Origin: Tribonema minus
Taxonomy: Eukaryota > Sar > Xanthophyceae > Tribonematales > Tribonemataceae
Length of the DNA: 64,000 nt
Direction of reading: 5' to 3'
NCBI GenBank assembly: GCA_017506865.1
Contig: JAFCMP010000190.1
Location: 186,001-250,000 of the forward strand
Below the pieces are notes generated by a model that had not been told where the DNA came from, ran no database searches, and saw only the letters and a program-made list of their open reading frames with translations. The position numbers were made by a program, and so were the translations under genes. Shown here in pieces: positions 42,929 to 53,490 of the stretch (position 1 is the first letter of the stretch; each line of letters begins with the position of its first letter).

Positions 42929-44313
42929 TTAGCTGAGGGGGAGGCAAAGGGCGTGCGTGCAGGTGCTGCAGCAGGGCGCAAGCTGTCGTCCAGCTCAGGC
43001 ACCAGCCCCAGGACTGCGCCCATCGAGGATAAAATCGTCGACTGCATCAATGATCAGCGCGCCATGGGCAACAAGGTGTCCACCAGGATGATATCCGATC
43101 AGGCAGAGCTGTTGCAGCCAGGCGTGTTCGGCGAGCGGCCCACAGGAGCCAAAGCGCTGGTCAACTACAAGTCTAGAACTTCGAAAGCAATCAGCAGGTG
43201 GCGCGGTCGCTTCCTCAAGCGCCACAACATGTCCATACGCAGGATCACACCGTGGCATGCAAAAGGCAGAACCTGCCTCAGGGCTGGCATCTTGCTGCGC
43301 GAGACTGCGTACTGCGGGACATGCGGGCAAAGCGCACTGTGGCACGAGGCTTCACGAAGAGGCTAGCGACAGCGATGGCGGCGGCGGCGGTGGCGGCGCT
43401 GCTGCCGCCACTTCGCCAGAGGAGCGCTACCCCCTAGACTGCATATGGAACATGGATCAGACACCGGTGTGGATGGAGACGCTCGGCGACAGCACCGTCA
43501 ACACGATGGGCGCAAATGAGGTGTCTGTCAAGAGCGGCGGCAAGGAGAACTTCAAGGAGCGCATCACTGTCTGCCTTGCTGTCAATGCCGCTGGCGGCAA
43601 GGGTACCCGTATACGTATACCTCCGACCATTCTCAAGGGCATACTACAGACAGGTGCGCGCATGATGATTCCCGCCAATACTGTTCAAGCAGAGATCAAT
43701 CGCAGCTGGGACGCTACCGGCGTTCGGTATCACACAAATTGTATGCGTGTAGTGGTGGATAAAAGGGCGTGGTGCAGCCAGGAGAAAATGGTTCAGTGGG
43801 TTAACGATAACTGCCAGTGGGCTGGACATCCAGGCTCATCGATCATGGGGACACAGCGTCCCAGCCTGCTTGTGCTCGACGACTATTCCGTCCACAAAAT
43901 GCAGCGCATTCACCGGCACTGGCCAAACGCAACACTGACGTGCTCATGATACCTGGCGGGCTTACACTCAAACTTCAGCCTTGTGATGGTGCGATCAACA
44001 AGGTCTCAAGCAGTACTACATGTCGGAGATCTACGACGACTGGCGCGCCACAAATCTCTTGCGAGATGATCGGGGGTACCCACTGCCACCCAGTCGTGCG
44101 CGGATCGTGCAGCGCAGTGGGTTAACAAAAAGGAGGCATGGGGGGGAAGGTGACACCGGGAACGGTGCGCAATTCATGGAGGCCAACAGGGCTGCTGTTG
44201 CCGCTCGATGGTCTCAGACTGGCGACACGGAATGGCGCGCCAACATGTTTGGCGTCGACGACAGCGGCAGCAGCAGCCGCTGCGGCAGCAGCAGCAGGAG
44301 CAGCAGCCGCTGC

Positions 44314-44315
<2 letters not shown>

Positions 44316-44408
<93 letters not shown>
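44316..44408 (+). repeat. (CAG)31 microsatellite
   Basis: Ninety-three bases of uninterrupted CAG at the 3' end of the transposase relic, with imperfect CAG/CGG repeats before it from about 44264. It is open in all three frames (poly-Gln, poly-Ser, poly-Ala), so open frames here are not evidence of a gene. Confidence 0.95.
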
Positions 44409-44409
<1 letters not shown>

Positions 44410-44730
44410 TCTAGCGGCAGAATGGGAGTGGTGCGGATGGCAGCAGCGATGCCGCCATTGGCAGCGACAACGAAGGCGGCGGCGGCAGCGGTGGCGGCAG
44501 TGCCAGCGGCAGCGACTAAGATGGTGCACTGCTGCGGTTGTAGCGGCGGCAGCTACTGCCGTGGTTGCACTGCAGAGGCACCGCAGCGGCTCCGAAAATT
44601 TTGTTGCACAGAACATGCTGCATCAGCCGCATATGTGTACATGCACAACCTGATAATTACTGAACTGCCATTTGAGCTTCATGTTATTCCTGTGGAAGTT
44701 TATATTTTGTTTGCCGTTGTGCATGCCTGA

Positions 44731-45309
44731 TTGATGAACACTCTTGATGATGCCTGTTATTGTGCCTGAATGTCAGAGTTTTCTATGTTGATGATGTGTA
44801 CCTAGGCATACATGTTCCATCGCTATCGCGCGGTATCTCCATTCTGCTGCATCGTTGTTTGTGTTCAGGCCTCTTGCAACGTTTCGGGCTCTTTCTCGTG
44901 CTCATTTTCGAATGATTAGTACTGCGCAGAGACGGAGGTGCTGGCGACGACAGTGATAACTTTTGACCATGATCACCAATTGAAAATCGGCTTCTTGGTC
45001 CCGATTCCAAACTGGCAGGCTACCACTTTGCTTAACAGCGCTCACGTCGGCAGCGCGTGGTTGAGGACATTAGCATCTCCCCGTTTTGTGAAGGCGCTTT
45101 TCAGCTGGAATGCGCACAAGTCACCACGAACAGCACGCGCTGCGCAGCGCTCTGGTAGGCTGACTGATCCCGAGCACATCTATAGAACTACTTAAGACGG
45201 CTCTGATCAACTCCACCTGCGTCGCAAGCTGTATCAGCTCAAAGTGGCGCGCGCACGCTTATGTGTTTTTGCACAAAAAAATGAAAAAGTGTGTTCGGGA
45301 ACCGTTGAC
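44731..45309. other. Non-coding interior of the pogo-like element
   Basis: No gene I can support. Short frames on both strands only. Confidence 0.5.
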
Positions 45310-45484
45310 CTGTGGCCTACACCCCGTCCATGTGGCTCGCTACTGCGTTACGAGCCGCACGCATTAAGGGGTATGTGGCATGTATGTGGCATGTACCTTC
45401 TAATGCGTGTATGTGGCATGTACCTTCTAATGCGTGCGGCTCGTAACGCAGTAGCGAGCCACATGGACGGGGTGTAGGCCACAG
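45310..45484. repeat. Perfect 57-bp inverted repeat (hairpin / foldback element)
   Basis: Left arm 45310-45366 and right arm 45428-45484 are exact reverse complements, with a 61-bp spacer holding a 27-bp unit repeated twice (the second copy runs into the right arm). Each arm is the start of the family A repeat (CTGTGGCCTACACCCCGTCC...). It could arise from two head-to-head family A ends. Open frames of 77 and 88 codons here are palindrome artefacts. Confidence 0.9.
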
Positions 45485-45870
45485 ACTGAATAGTAGTAGA
45501 TGCATGTATTGGTGGTAGCACGCCTTGGGTGGCAAGGGCTCAATTGGAGAGTTGAGCTCATATCTTGCTACAAGTCTTTTCAAGGTAGATGGCAGTGCTC
45601 AGCTCCTGTTGCCGTCATGTGCTTGGTGGTTTGTTTGTAATCAGACACCTGTAATTCCTTGCTATAAGCCGTAGCGCCTTGCTGCTGCTTGCATTTGCCG
45701 ACCATGAAGGTCCATGTGGGCTGAATTGGCAGTCAGGTCCGCCATCCCCTTTTCTAAGGCACTACAGGAGTTAGCCGGGTCGAGGTAGGAGCTTGGTGAG
45801 GTGTCACCAATAACAGCTGGTAGCTACATACATGTGACGTGTGGTGGTTAAAGTTGACATACATGTGACG

Positions 45871-46181
45871 TGTGGTGGTTAAAGTTGAGACTGTGCTTAC
45901 TAGGGGGAGCCATTCGGTCTGTTGGGCTAGTATCAGGGCCAGCTTCCGTGCTTGTCTCTCAGTCTTCAAGGTTCCAGTACTGCTGTGATCAGAACAACTG
46001 AAACTCCCCAGGTCACAAGTTCAAACCCTAACAGGGGGTCTTGAACTTGTTCCCTCTGGGACCTTAAGTCATTTCTATCTGCTGCATTCTGAACTTTTGA
46101 GTATGACCGGATACCAGAAACTGCTCATCATATACTGCGAAGTGATTCATTTGTGCAGGATACATATATCAAACCGTGTCA
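45871..46181 (-). repeat. 3' LTR of the gypsy element
   Basis: 311 bp matching 52582-52892. Its outer edge is blurred by a 31-bp tandem duplication (45826-45856 and 45857-45887) that copies 14 bp of flank plus 17 bp of LTR, so the true end could be at 45840. Confidence 0.85.
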
Positions 46182-46195
46182 ACTCCCCCTTCTCG
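46182..46195 (-). promoter_or_regulatory. Polypurine tract of the gypsy element
   Basis: On the minus strand CGAGAAGGGGGAGT lies immediately before the 3' LTR start TGACACGG. This is the expected place and composition for the plus-strand DNA primer of reverse transcription. Confidence 0.75.
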
Positions 46196-46549
46196 ATGTT
46201 TCTCTGTCCCCAGAGAATCGTTAAGATCTTATGGGATCAACGTTAATTGCCACGGTGAGATACATGCACACTTCACTTCTACCCTCAACCCGCTGCGCCC
46301 CGTGAAAACTTTCAACGTAATGTGCGCCGTATACGTTTCATCACAGTTATCACCTGGGTACTCGAATGGTATGCATCCGGTTAAAGCATCGTACCACCTA
46401 GCGTACAAGCACTGTCTCAACAAACCACTGTTCGTCTTGAGGTGCAGCGCAAATCTCATCTTCTCGTTTGGTCAAGTCTTCTACTGCTCTTCAATCTTCT
46501 ATCTCTGTCACCTCATCGGCGCTAGTCATCTCGTGACCTCCTACGGTGG

Positions 46550-47235
46550 TCAGCAACAGATTCCAGCTCGACATAGGGCAGCTCTCGCCTCTTCTGCGGT
46601 AACCGCGGTGACGTAGTAGTCAGGCCGCAACCTAACAGTAGGCAGGCGCTTTGCGGGGTGACCATTGTACAACCCGCGAAACGTAAACTTGCTGGACCGC
46701 ATGTGCTTTTTGAGTACGCCGCGGCTCCCACCAGTGACGTTCCTCACTCTCACAATCTGACCCACATAGGTCTCACCAAATTGCACCACTGTGATGAGCA
46801 TGTCTTTGTTCTTAATTGGCATGAGCCAACAGAACCCATAACGCGCTTCAACCTCTGTGAGAAATCAATGTGCCCTTCGCTGGACGTCGGCGAGGTCGAA
46901 GTGATCAGCGTGCGCTCGCTGAAACATGCGAGTTAGCGGCATCAACATCAACATCCAATTGGCCTTGCGGTCGCTTTTCTTACGCTGCACACATGCTATG
47001 CAGCTGGTTACATAGGCGTGCACATCATTGCCCATCTGAGGCAATGCAAGCACTCAAAGATGCGCAAATGATCAGCGCAAGCCTCTAGTAGATCACCAGC
47101 ACGCAAAGCTGTTGGTACATACCGTTGGCGCAGCACCGTCCCGCGTTTGGGATGGCTGGTGGTCAGATGCACTAGCAGTCCGGCTTTCGCGAGGCAATAC
47201 CAGTCTATGTTCATCATCAAAGGCAACGCTACCAC
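46550..47235 (-). pseudogene. Gypsy integrase remnant
   Basis: Minus-strand segments in at least two frames carry an H2C2-type zinc-binding region (V-P-T-A-L-R...; then Q-M-G-N-D-V-H-A-Y-V and C-I-A-C-V-Q-R-K-K) and the beginning of the catalytic core (A-H-A-D-H-F-D). A later basic segment (46550-46822) would be the C-terminal region. Frame changes break it. Confidence 0.7.
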
Positions 47236-47557
47236 AGTAGCTCACCATCCTGGGGTGAAGTCCCCTCTCTCAGCGCGCGTGCTGTTTGACGAAACCCACC
47301 TCTCTGTTGTAGTTTTATTGATATTCAACGCCTCACAGCTGAGTGCTGCAGGCATGAGGGGGTGCCCCTCAGCGCGCTGTGAGATCAGTCCGCGGCTCTG
47401 TTCGTTGAGTGTGCAGCTTCCTGACAACCTCAGGCGACTCATCGGCGCGCGACGGAGGGATTGCAACTCGATGGTGCTGGCTGCAAACCTCGCTCTCTTC
47501 CATGCTCTCTCTTCTGCCTTGCTAAGGGCAGGCAGGCCCCAATTGGCCTCTGTTGCC

Positions 47558-47839
47558 TCAGCCATGCATGCGCTGGCATACACATGAAGAGTTTTTAGAG
47601 TGAATTTTTGAAAATAACCCAGCACTACTTCCATTTCCTCCGTCCCATTTACTGTGCGCCTGCGGCCTGCCGCAGGTGCAGCCTCTTTGTTGCGTCAGTA
47701 TGCCACACGTAGCCGTTTGCAAGGCGTCTGTGTACATTGCGAACGGCAAGTTGAAGTCAGGGTGAGATACCACTGGTAACTTCGCCGAGAACATGTCACT
47801 TTCAGTGCCGCAAAGGCGTCCTGCCTGTGTCATCTGCAT
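47558..47839 (-). pseudogene. Gypsy RNase H remnant
   Basis: Contains P-V-V-S-H-P-D-F-N-L-P-F-A-M-Y-T-D-A, matching the start of the retroelement RNase H domain that follows RT (usual P-D-F...F-x-x-x-T-D-A-S). The sequence after it is disturbed. An open segment at 47242-47634 continues the same region in another frame. Confidence 0.7.
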
Positions 47840-48057
47840 CTGTCTTTGTCATTCACACTAATGGCGCAGCCAACTTGGCGAAGTCCTGCACATAGCGCTG
47901 GTAGTAGTTGAAGCAGCCAAGCACAGTACGCATGAGGCTCTTGTCAACTCTACAAAAGAAGTTCTGGTGTAGTGGGGCGCTCATGGCTGCCATAGCCTTC
48001 AGGGCGTATGCCACCTGAGCCCGCAATGCTCAGAAATTTGATTTCAGTTTGAAACCA

Positions 48058-48456
48058 TCAGCACTTATGTCCAGACATGCTCAGTCCAGCCTTTTCAATC
48101 CTTGACAGCACGTCTTTGATGTGTGGAACATGGGACTCATTTGAATCGTCATATATCAGCACATCATGAACGTACACCATTGCATATGCGCCTAGGGCAG
48201 AGCCCAGGGTGTTGTGCATTAGGCGGGTGAACTGTGCAGGGACGTTCACCAGTCCGAATGGTGCAACTGTGTACTGCCACAATCCGCCATCAGGTGAGCG
48301 AAACGCTGCCTTCGCTTTGTCACTCTCTCGCAGCGGTATCTGATGGTAGCCTGCAGCCATGTCAATTGATGACATGTAGCGTGCGCCTTTCATCTGATGT
48401 ACCATGTCATCAATCATGGCAATATTTCCTAATCCTCTGCTATATTTCTTAGTCAC
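48058..48456 (-). pseudogene. Gypsy reverse transcriptase fragment with altered active site
   Basis: About 132 codons with typical blocks: S-S-I-D-M-A-A-G-Y-H-Q-I, then V-A-P-F-G-L-V-N-V-P-A-Q-F, and H-V-P-H-I-K-D-V-L. The catalytic Y-V-D-D is Y-V-H-D at 48164-48175, which would abolish polymerase activity. Upstream palm parts are in other frames. Confidence 0.88.
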
Positions 48457-48883
48457 CTGACTTAGGGAGCATCTCGCACAATTCTTCTTCGGTGCATGGT
48501 TCTTGGGTAGTACAGGTGCGCTGAGCGTCTCCCGACGTGGCAGCTGACACCTTGATCACTCCGTAAGTGCCAGCAATATTCTCATCGCTAATCTCTTTCG
48601 GGGCCTGCGTGGCCGCCACCTTGGATGCGCTGTCGGTGTGCTGTTCTGCTGCTACTTGCAAGAGTCGTCGCTTCAACATGTGCAGCTCAACGTCCTCTAG
48701 CTCAATGATATCTTTGGGTTGAGCTGGTATGGCTTCCCCAATTAGGGTGTATCTGGAAACCAACACGGGTTGGTTAGAGAAATTCACTATGTTGTGGGAC
48801 CCAACCGCGTCAACTGACATTGCGGCTTTAACCCCTCTCTCTTGCAATAGCGTCATAAGTGTATCGCCGCAGCCTAGGGGCAA
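48449..48883 (-). pseudogene. Gypsy protease-RT linker region
   Basis: An open 144-codon stretch between protease and RT, overlapping the RT frame by a few bases. It contains V-S-R-Y-T-L-I-G-E-A-I-P-A, like the segment between protease and RT in pol, followed by an acidic helix-prone part. No catalytic residues. Assigned by position. Confidence 0.5.
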
Positions 48884-49203
48884 ACTCCCTTAACTGGGGG
48901 CACAAAAGCAACTTAAACATTCAGCTCAGTGTGGGGCTACTGTAGGGGATTGTTACATCCTTTTGCAGACATACCGCGCGGTGTGGCAGTGGTGTACTGG
49001 CCGACACCTCGGCGTGCAGCACGCCCAAGACTTTTGTATCGTGCCACTCTGTCCGGTGCTTGCTTCAATGGTTTAAAACTATTCCTCCGGTCGACGTGGG
49101 CCCCTCCAGCCCCAGTGGCCTGTATGTCAAGTCTCCGCAATGAAACAGAGTCTTGCACTGGCCAAAGAAATCACTTCTAAGATGGTAGTGATGGGCAAGT
49201 TCA

Positions 49204-49740
49204 CTACGTAGAACTCGTGTAGAACTTGTGCCTCATCACCTCATTACCAAATCTCCATCTGACGTTACCCCTCCGTGAATCGTCACCCTCGCCTGATTGT
49301 CTGCCTAGCTCAATCACTGTATGGTCCCCCTTCTCTAGCATGCAGATTGCAACCTCATAGAGGTTGGTGGCCTCAGTGTTTGACATCATGCTCGCCTCCG
49401 CCCCAGGGTCAAGCAGTGACACGAAGTCATGCTCAATGAACCCTTTGCGCCGTTGCACTCGTGCAAGGAACCGGCCAAAGCATTGCTTGCTGGGCTGCCC
49501 GGTGGGGAGTACAACTTGCTCACCAGGTCTGATAGAGGCCGGGTCCACAGTAGTGAGGGGGTCCCTGGCTTCATCATGACACATGGCAGTCACCGTGCTA
49601 ACGCGTGGGTTGCCTAACCCTTCTCTGCGCGCCACTTTCACAAGGGGCTCCCTGAAATTCATGTTCACCTCCATCAGGGCTCTCGCAAAAATTAAATGAG
49701 GCTGCCTCTGAAGGTGGATTGAAGCTTTCAGTAGTCTCAC
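49204..49740 (-). pseudogene. Gypsy aspartic protease-like segment
   Basis: 178 codons. The retropepsin-like core is V-S-L-L-D-P-G-A-E-A-S-M-M near 49385-49420, where a working retropepsin has D-[ST]-G-A, so the second position is changed to Pro. Position upstream of RT fits. Confidence 0.55.
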
Positions 49741-49919
49741 TCAAGTCCGACTCACTTGTCAAATGACTCGTCTAACTCGCACATAGTCGTCTCAATCTCA
49801 TTCTCTGCCTCATCATTAAGGCTCAACTCGGCCCATGGGCCTATGTTCAATCAAGCCTTCAGCACTCAGCATTTCATGCGTGACTGCATACTGCCACGTG
49901 TCACCGCGTGCATTGACAG

Positions 49920-50960
49920 CTATATTTGCCTTATCCACTCCTGCTCTTTGGTACGCTCTGCCACATGCATATTGACTCCCTGACTCGAGACCATCCACTC
50001 TGGTGGTGGTACGTCCAGGTCATGGTCCACGCAAGTACCCCTAGAAAAGGGATTTCCTACTGGGAGCTCAATATGCAAGAGCCCAAAAGCGCTACTGCAA
50101 TGTGAAACGTAATTCACAAGCCACACTCTCATCTCTTCTGCGGTGGCCTTTGCTGGTAGGTCACGTGTAAACATGAGCGAAACCGCCAATTCGCGCAGTG
50201 ACAGCACACGTGCTTCATGCACTTGACCAGCATCATGCTACATATCAGGCACATATTGAGAGGGATCAACAGGGGGGTTCCCTGGATTCCGTCTAACAGG
50301 GCTTGGCATGCAGTCATTGGCATCATACACGCTCTTCATACCCTTAACTCGCGAGTTCCAGAGAAACAGCGCTCAGGGCAACGCAGGACGCGGCGCACGG
50401 AGGTGGGTAATGTAAAGTGCCGTCTTGCATTTAGCAGCGCACCAAAGCGCTTCTTGGCGGTGGTAACCCCCGATCCTGTCCGGACAATGAGGATAAACAC
50501 TCGTTTTCTGTGGGTGATATAGTCTGAGCCTTTCAGCTTGCAGGCGTATAGACTGTAGCTGTGCGCCGCGCCAACAGCACCGCTTTTCCGCCTGCGCCCA
50601 CGCCTTGGAGCACAGCATGGCCACCGCGTTCTCCCGCACGCAGCAGCGCAGCTTCGCCCTCACGATCAGCTGTGCTGCGTGCACCGTCACTTGGGCTGCC
50701 TCTCCCTCGGCGCCCAACCCGTTCGCGTATTCTGTACACGTGGGGGGACATCGTGGTCAAGTCAGGATCCAGTTCCACCAGTGCCTTGGTGACTGAATCA
50801 TCATCACACTCGCATTCATCACTCTCGCATTCATCACTCTCGCAGTACCAGGCTCAATTCATGGTAGGCCTCACACACGCGGGGACACTTGTCGACTGCA
50901 AGTCTAGTGTCCACCGCAAGGCTCGCCAAACCGCCTGTCTCAAACTCTTGTTCTAGCCAC
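49920..50960 (-). pseudogene. Gag-like region of the gypsy element
   Basis: Minus-strand open segments (49920-50222, 50373-50717, 50533-50778) in different frames lie where gag should be. An acidic short repeat C-E-S-D-E is encoded near 50797-50850. I see no zinc knuckle, so the assignment is by position. Confidence 0.4.
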
Positions 50961-52581
50961 CGATGACGCAGCATATGGATGCATGCGTCACGCGCCGTGC
51001 CGCCTCTGGCCCAGCGCTGCCAACAGGCGCGTAAAGGTCCGGAGCCTGTGCCGCAGTAACAGCGCCAACAGCAGAATGACTCGTGTCAGGCGACGTGGCC
51101 GTGAACGATACAACTGTGTCTGTTGTCTCTCTGAACTCATCGCAACTCGGTGCTCATTGCATCGCTCAGCTCAATGTCGCCGCCTACTAGCGTGCCAATC
51201 TAGTGGCAGTGCTCAGTGGCGACGGCGCAAGCATGGTACACAACAACTGCTCATCGCGCGCGCATGCCTCCGCGCGACGGGGCTCGGCGTAATGGCAAAA
51301 GCAACTCGCGCACACTCGCTCGCCAGCACAAAGCTTTGCTCAGCCTCGGCGCTCGCACGACTGGTGCATCGCTCAAGCCTCGAGGGGCCATGGCGGACAC
51401 CGACTTCATCTGTTTTCTCGACGCGGCGACCCTAGCCGCGCCACCTTCCTTCCTCTTCTTCTGGTAGTCAGTGACTGCACATGGGCACAGGAGGCCCGTG
51501 AGACACTTAAACTCTTCACTCACTTCAACATTGAATTGATCGTGTGAATTGCTGTGCTCTGGTGTCCATGCATATGCCAGCATGGAACAGCACTCTCCGA
51601 CAACCAGCACCATCACGAAGTGCTGATCTGCCTCTCGTGACCGTCGAGATCCTGCCCCGATGGGTTTCCACGCCACCGTCGAGCAGCCCCGGTCACGTTT
51701 GCATTTCATCGTATTGGCAAACGTTCTGTTGTTGCGCAAAACAATACGCAATCTCTGTTCAACGTCAATTGTTAGTGCTGCTGTCTAGCCGTGTGGTTCT
51801 CTCATCTCTTCTCTCATCTCTCTCTTTCTCTCTTCGTGCATCACGACATGCTCTCCTGCATTCATGACCTGCACTTCTCTGCCGCTCAGGACCGTGGCAG
51901 CACGAGCAGATGCCGACATCATCTTACAAGACGACATGCTGCAGCACGTCGATTACACCACTTAAGATGCTGAGAAACAAAGTGGGGGGGCATTATATGT
52001 CGCCACGTAAACCCTGCTCGTGCCAAGAAGTATTGACACTCAGACTCATCATCTCTTTAGCACAGCACTAACGATGGACGCCATGTGCAGCGGCGCGGGT
52101 GTGTGAACCGCAGCTGCACATGGACGCGGACACCCGAGCGAGGGCGTGCTCTCGCAGCTAGGGCACAGCTGCAAAGTGTCTGACCGGCGCAATGGCTGGT
52201 TGCGGGGCCAGAGAAATCGTGCACGACGGAGCATGTCCCGTTCGCTACAGATCCTCCGCGTATACGCTCTCTCTCTCTCGCTCTCTCTCCTCTCGTTTAG
52301 TTAGAACGAATGGCAACGCAACGCTAGCGCGTCCGCATCACGAGCGTGCCTACTGTGGACGAACGAATAACTGACGCGAAATAAAATGAAGTGAGGAGAA
52401 ACTAGGGCGATGATGCAAGGCGCGTGTAGTGTGTAAAGGCGAGAATGATATAAATGAAAGCGAAGTCCCACAAGACCACGCGCTTGGCGTGTGCTGAACG
52501 TGCTCCTTTCATGTAGGTGCGTCTCGATCCGCTCGCGAAGCGAAAGGTTGGGTAAGGACTGCTTGGTTTGCCATTGTCATT
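50961..52581 (-). other. 5' interior of the gypsy element
   Basis: Includes a 166-codon minus-strand frame (51251-51751) that I do not recognise and a CT-rich microsatellite at about 52267-52295. Much of it is probably the leader region between the 5' LTR and gag. Confidence 0.4.
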
Positions 52582-52892
52582 TGTGGTGGTTATAGTTGAG
52601 ACTGTGCTTACTTGGGGGAGCCATTTGGTCTGTTGGGCTAGTATCAGGGCCAGCTTCCATGCTTGTCTCTCAGTCTCCAAGGTTCCAGTACTGCTGTGAT
52701 CAGAACAACTGAAACTCCCCAGGTCACAAGTTCAAACCCTAACAGGGGGTCTTGAACTTGTTCCCTCTGGGACCTTAAGTCATTTCTATCTGCTGCATTC
52801 TGAACTCTTGAGTATGACCGGATACCAGAAACTGCTCATCATATACTGCGAAGTGATTCATTTGTGCAGGATACATATATCAAACCGTGTCA
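52582..52892 (-). repeat. 5' LTR of the gypsy element
   Basis: On the minus strand it starts TGACACGGTTTGATAT and ends CCACCACA. It differs from the other LTR at only a few sites by eye (for example TTGGGGGAG/TAGGGGGAG and CTCTTGAG/CTTTTGAG). A TGG (52571-52573) eight bases inside could start a primer-binding site, but I cannot name the tRNA. Confidence 0.85.
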
Positions 52893-53118
52893 TACACACA
52901 CACAACAGGAGACTGGCGCACTCCAGTAGCCACACATGCACTGAGTTTACATAACCTGGGTACCCTGCATGGCACGTTGCACGTTCACATGCACTGTGTG
53001 CTGCACTGATAGGTAGGATGCATGTTTTTTTGCTGACCCTAGACTCAGCTTGCCGCAGTGCCTGTTCGCATTTGACGCTAACGGCATTGCCTAAACTTCT
53101 TGAAAAAGTTACCGCATA

Positions 53119-53141
53119 CCCCCCCCCCCCCCCCCCCCCCC
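53119..53141 (+). repeat. C23 homopolymer in the transposon's right subterminal region
   Basis: Twenty-three consecutive C, followed by further C and G runs up to 53270. Such runs also occur at the left end (41914-42040), so they are a feature of the element's ends. Confidence 0.9.
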
Positions 53142-53284
53142 GGGCTATGCAACGCTACCCCCGGGCTGTTGCATGCAAGCCACAGCGCATGAAATAATTG
53201 ATATCTTGGAGGGGCTATTCAGCCAAATAGCCCTCCCCCCCCCCCCAAAGCTATTCAAGGTGGGGGGGGCTATCCACGGGTGAA

Positions 53285-53490
53285 TACGGACACGCTTCCA
53301 TGGCGTTTGCGATATACGCAATGACGAGATCCATGATGTAAGCTTCCAGTTTGTTCAAGGTGTCCAGTGATTATTAGAAGTTGAAGCAGCGCAGCATTGC
53401 TCAGCGCATGACCACGCATAACCCTGGCCCCCTACATGGGGGTTAAACCTACTTCAACTTCAATCTGAACCGCAACGTGAAGTGAGTGCT
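53285..53490 (+). repeat. Family A repeat, right part of copy A1
   Basis: Resumes the repeat broken at 41898: ...AATGACGAGATCCATGATG, TAAGCTTCCAG, TTCAAGGTGTCCAGTGATT, GCAGCATTGCTCAGCGCATGA, CTACTTCAACTTCAA. Diverged from the other copies. Confidence 0.65.

Larger units (their letters stand above)
42063..44730 (+). pseudogene. Pogo-like DDE transposase, broken by frameshifts and a MITE
   Basis: From the ATG at 42063: a short N-terminus, a frame change near 42190, and a CENP-B/psq-type helix-turn-helix region (42239-42446) with S-E-T-C-V-R-N-W. Then comes the MITE, a second DNA-binding part (42933-43250), and the DDE_1 catalytic core. All three acidic residues are visible: N-M-D-Q-T-P (Asp 43455-43457), L-D-D-Y-S-V-H (43878-43883) and L-Q-P-C-D-G (Asp 43985-43987). 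Reading them needs at least four frame changes (near 42190, 43240, 43330-43400 and 43910-43960), with a further one before about 44020. The C-terminal part runs into a long CAG repeat. The enzyme would cut and paste the element at TA sites; this copy should be inactive unless the frame changes are assembly errors. Confidence 0.85.
45871..52892 (-). mobile_element. Ty3/gypsy LTR retrotransposon, degenerate, minus strand
   Basis: Two 311-bp direct repeats (45871-46181 and 52582-52892), TG...CA when read on the minus strand, bound a minus-strand gag - protease - RT - RNase H - integrase order, which defines the Ty3/gypsy type. A polypurine tract sits directly against the 3' LTR. The ORFs are broken and the RT active site is altered, so this copy is dead. 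It sits inside the pogo-like element. I find no matching target-site duplication, partly because a 31-bp duplication spans the 3' LTR edge. Confidence 0.85.
41899..53284 (+). mobile_element. Pogo/mariner-type DNA transposon, 11.4 kb including nested insertions
   Basis: Left end TTCACCCATGGATAGCCCC at 41899; the right end reads the inverted form (GGGGCTATCCACGGGTGAA) ending at 53284. Both are flanked by TA (41897-41898, 53285-53286), the target duplication of Tc1/mariner/pogo elements. Subterminal G/C runs and CTATTCA motifs occur at both ends. A DDE transposase lies 165 bp inside the left end. Without the gypsy element and the MITE the element would be about 3.9 kb. The flanks on both sides are the two halves of a family A repeat, which independently supports the boundaries. 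Confidence 0.8.

Noticed and set aside
44138..44653. Poly-Ala / poly-Gln / poly-Ser open frames
   Set aside because: Produced by the CAG microsatellite in all frames and on both strands.
45244..45583. Two opposing open frames with nearly the same peptide
   Set aside because: They read the two arms of the perfect inverted repeat.
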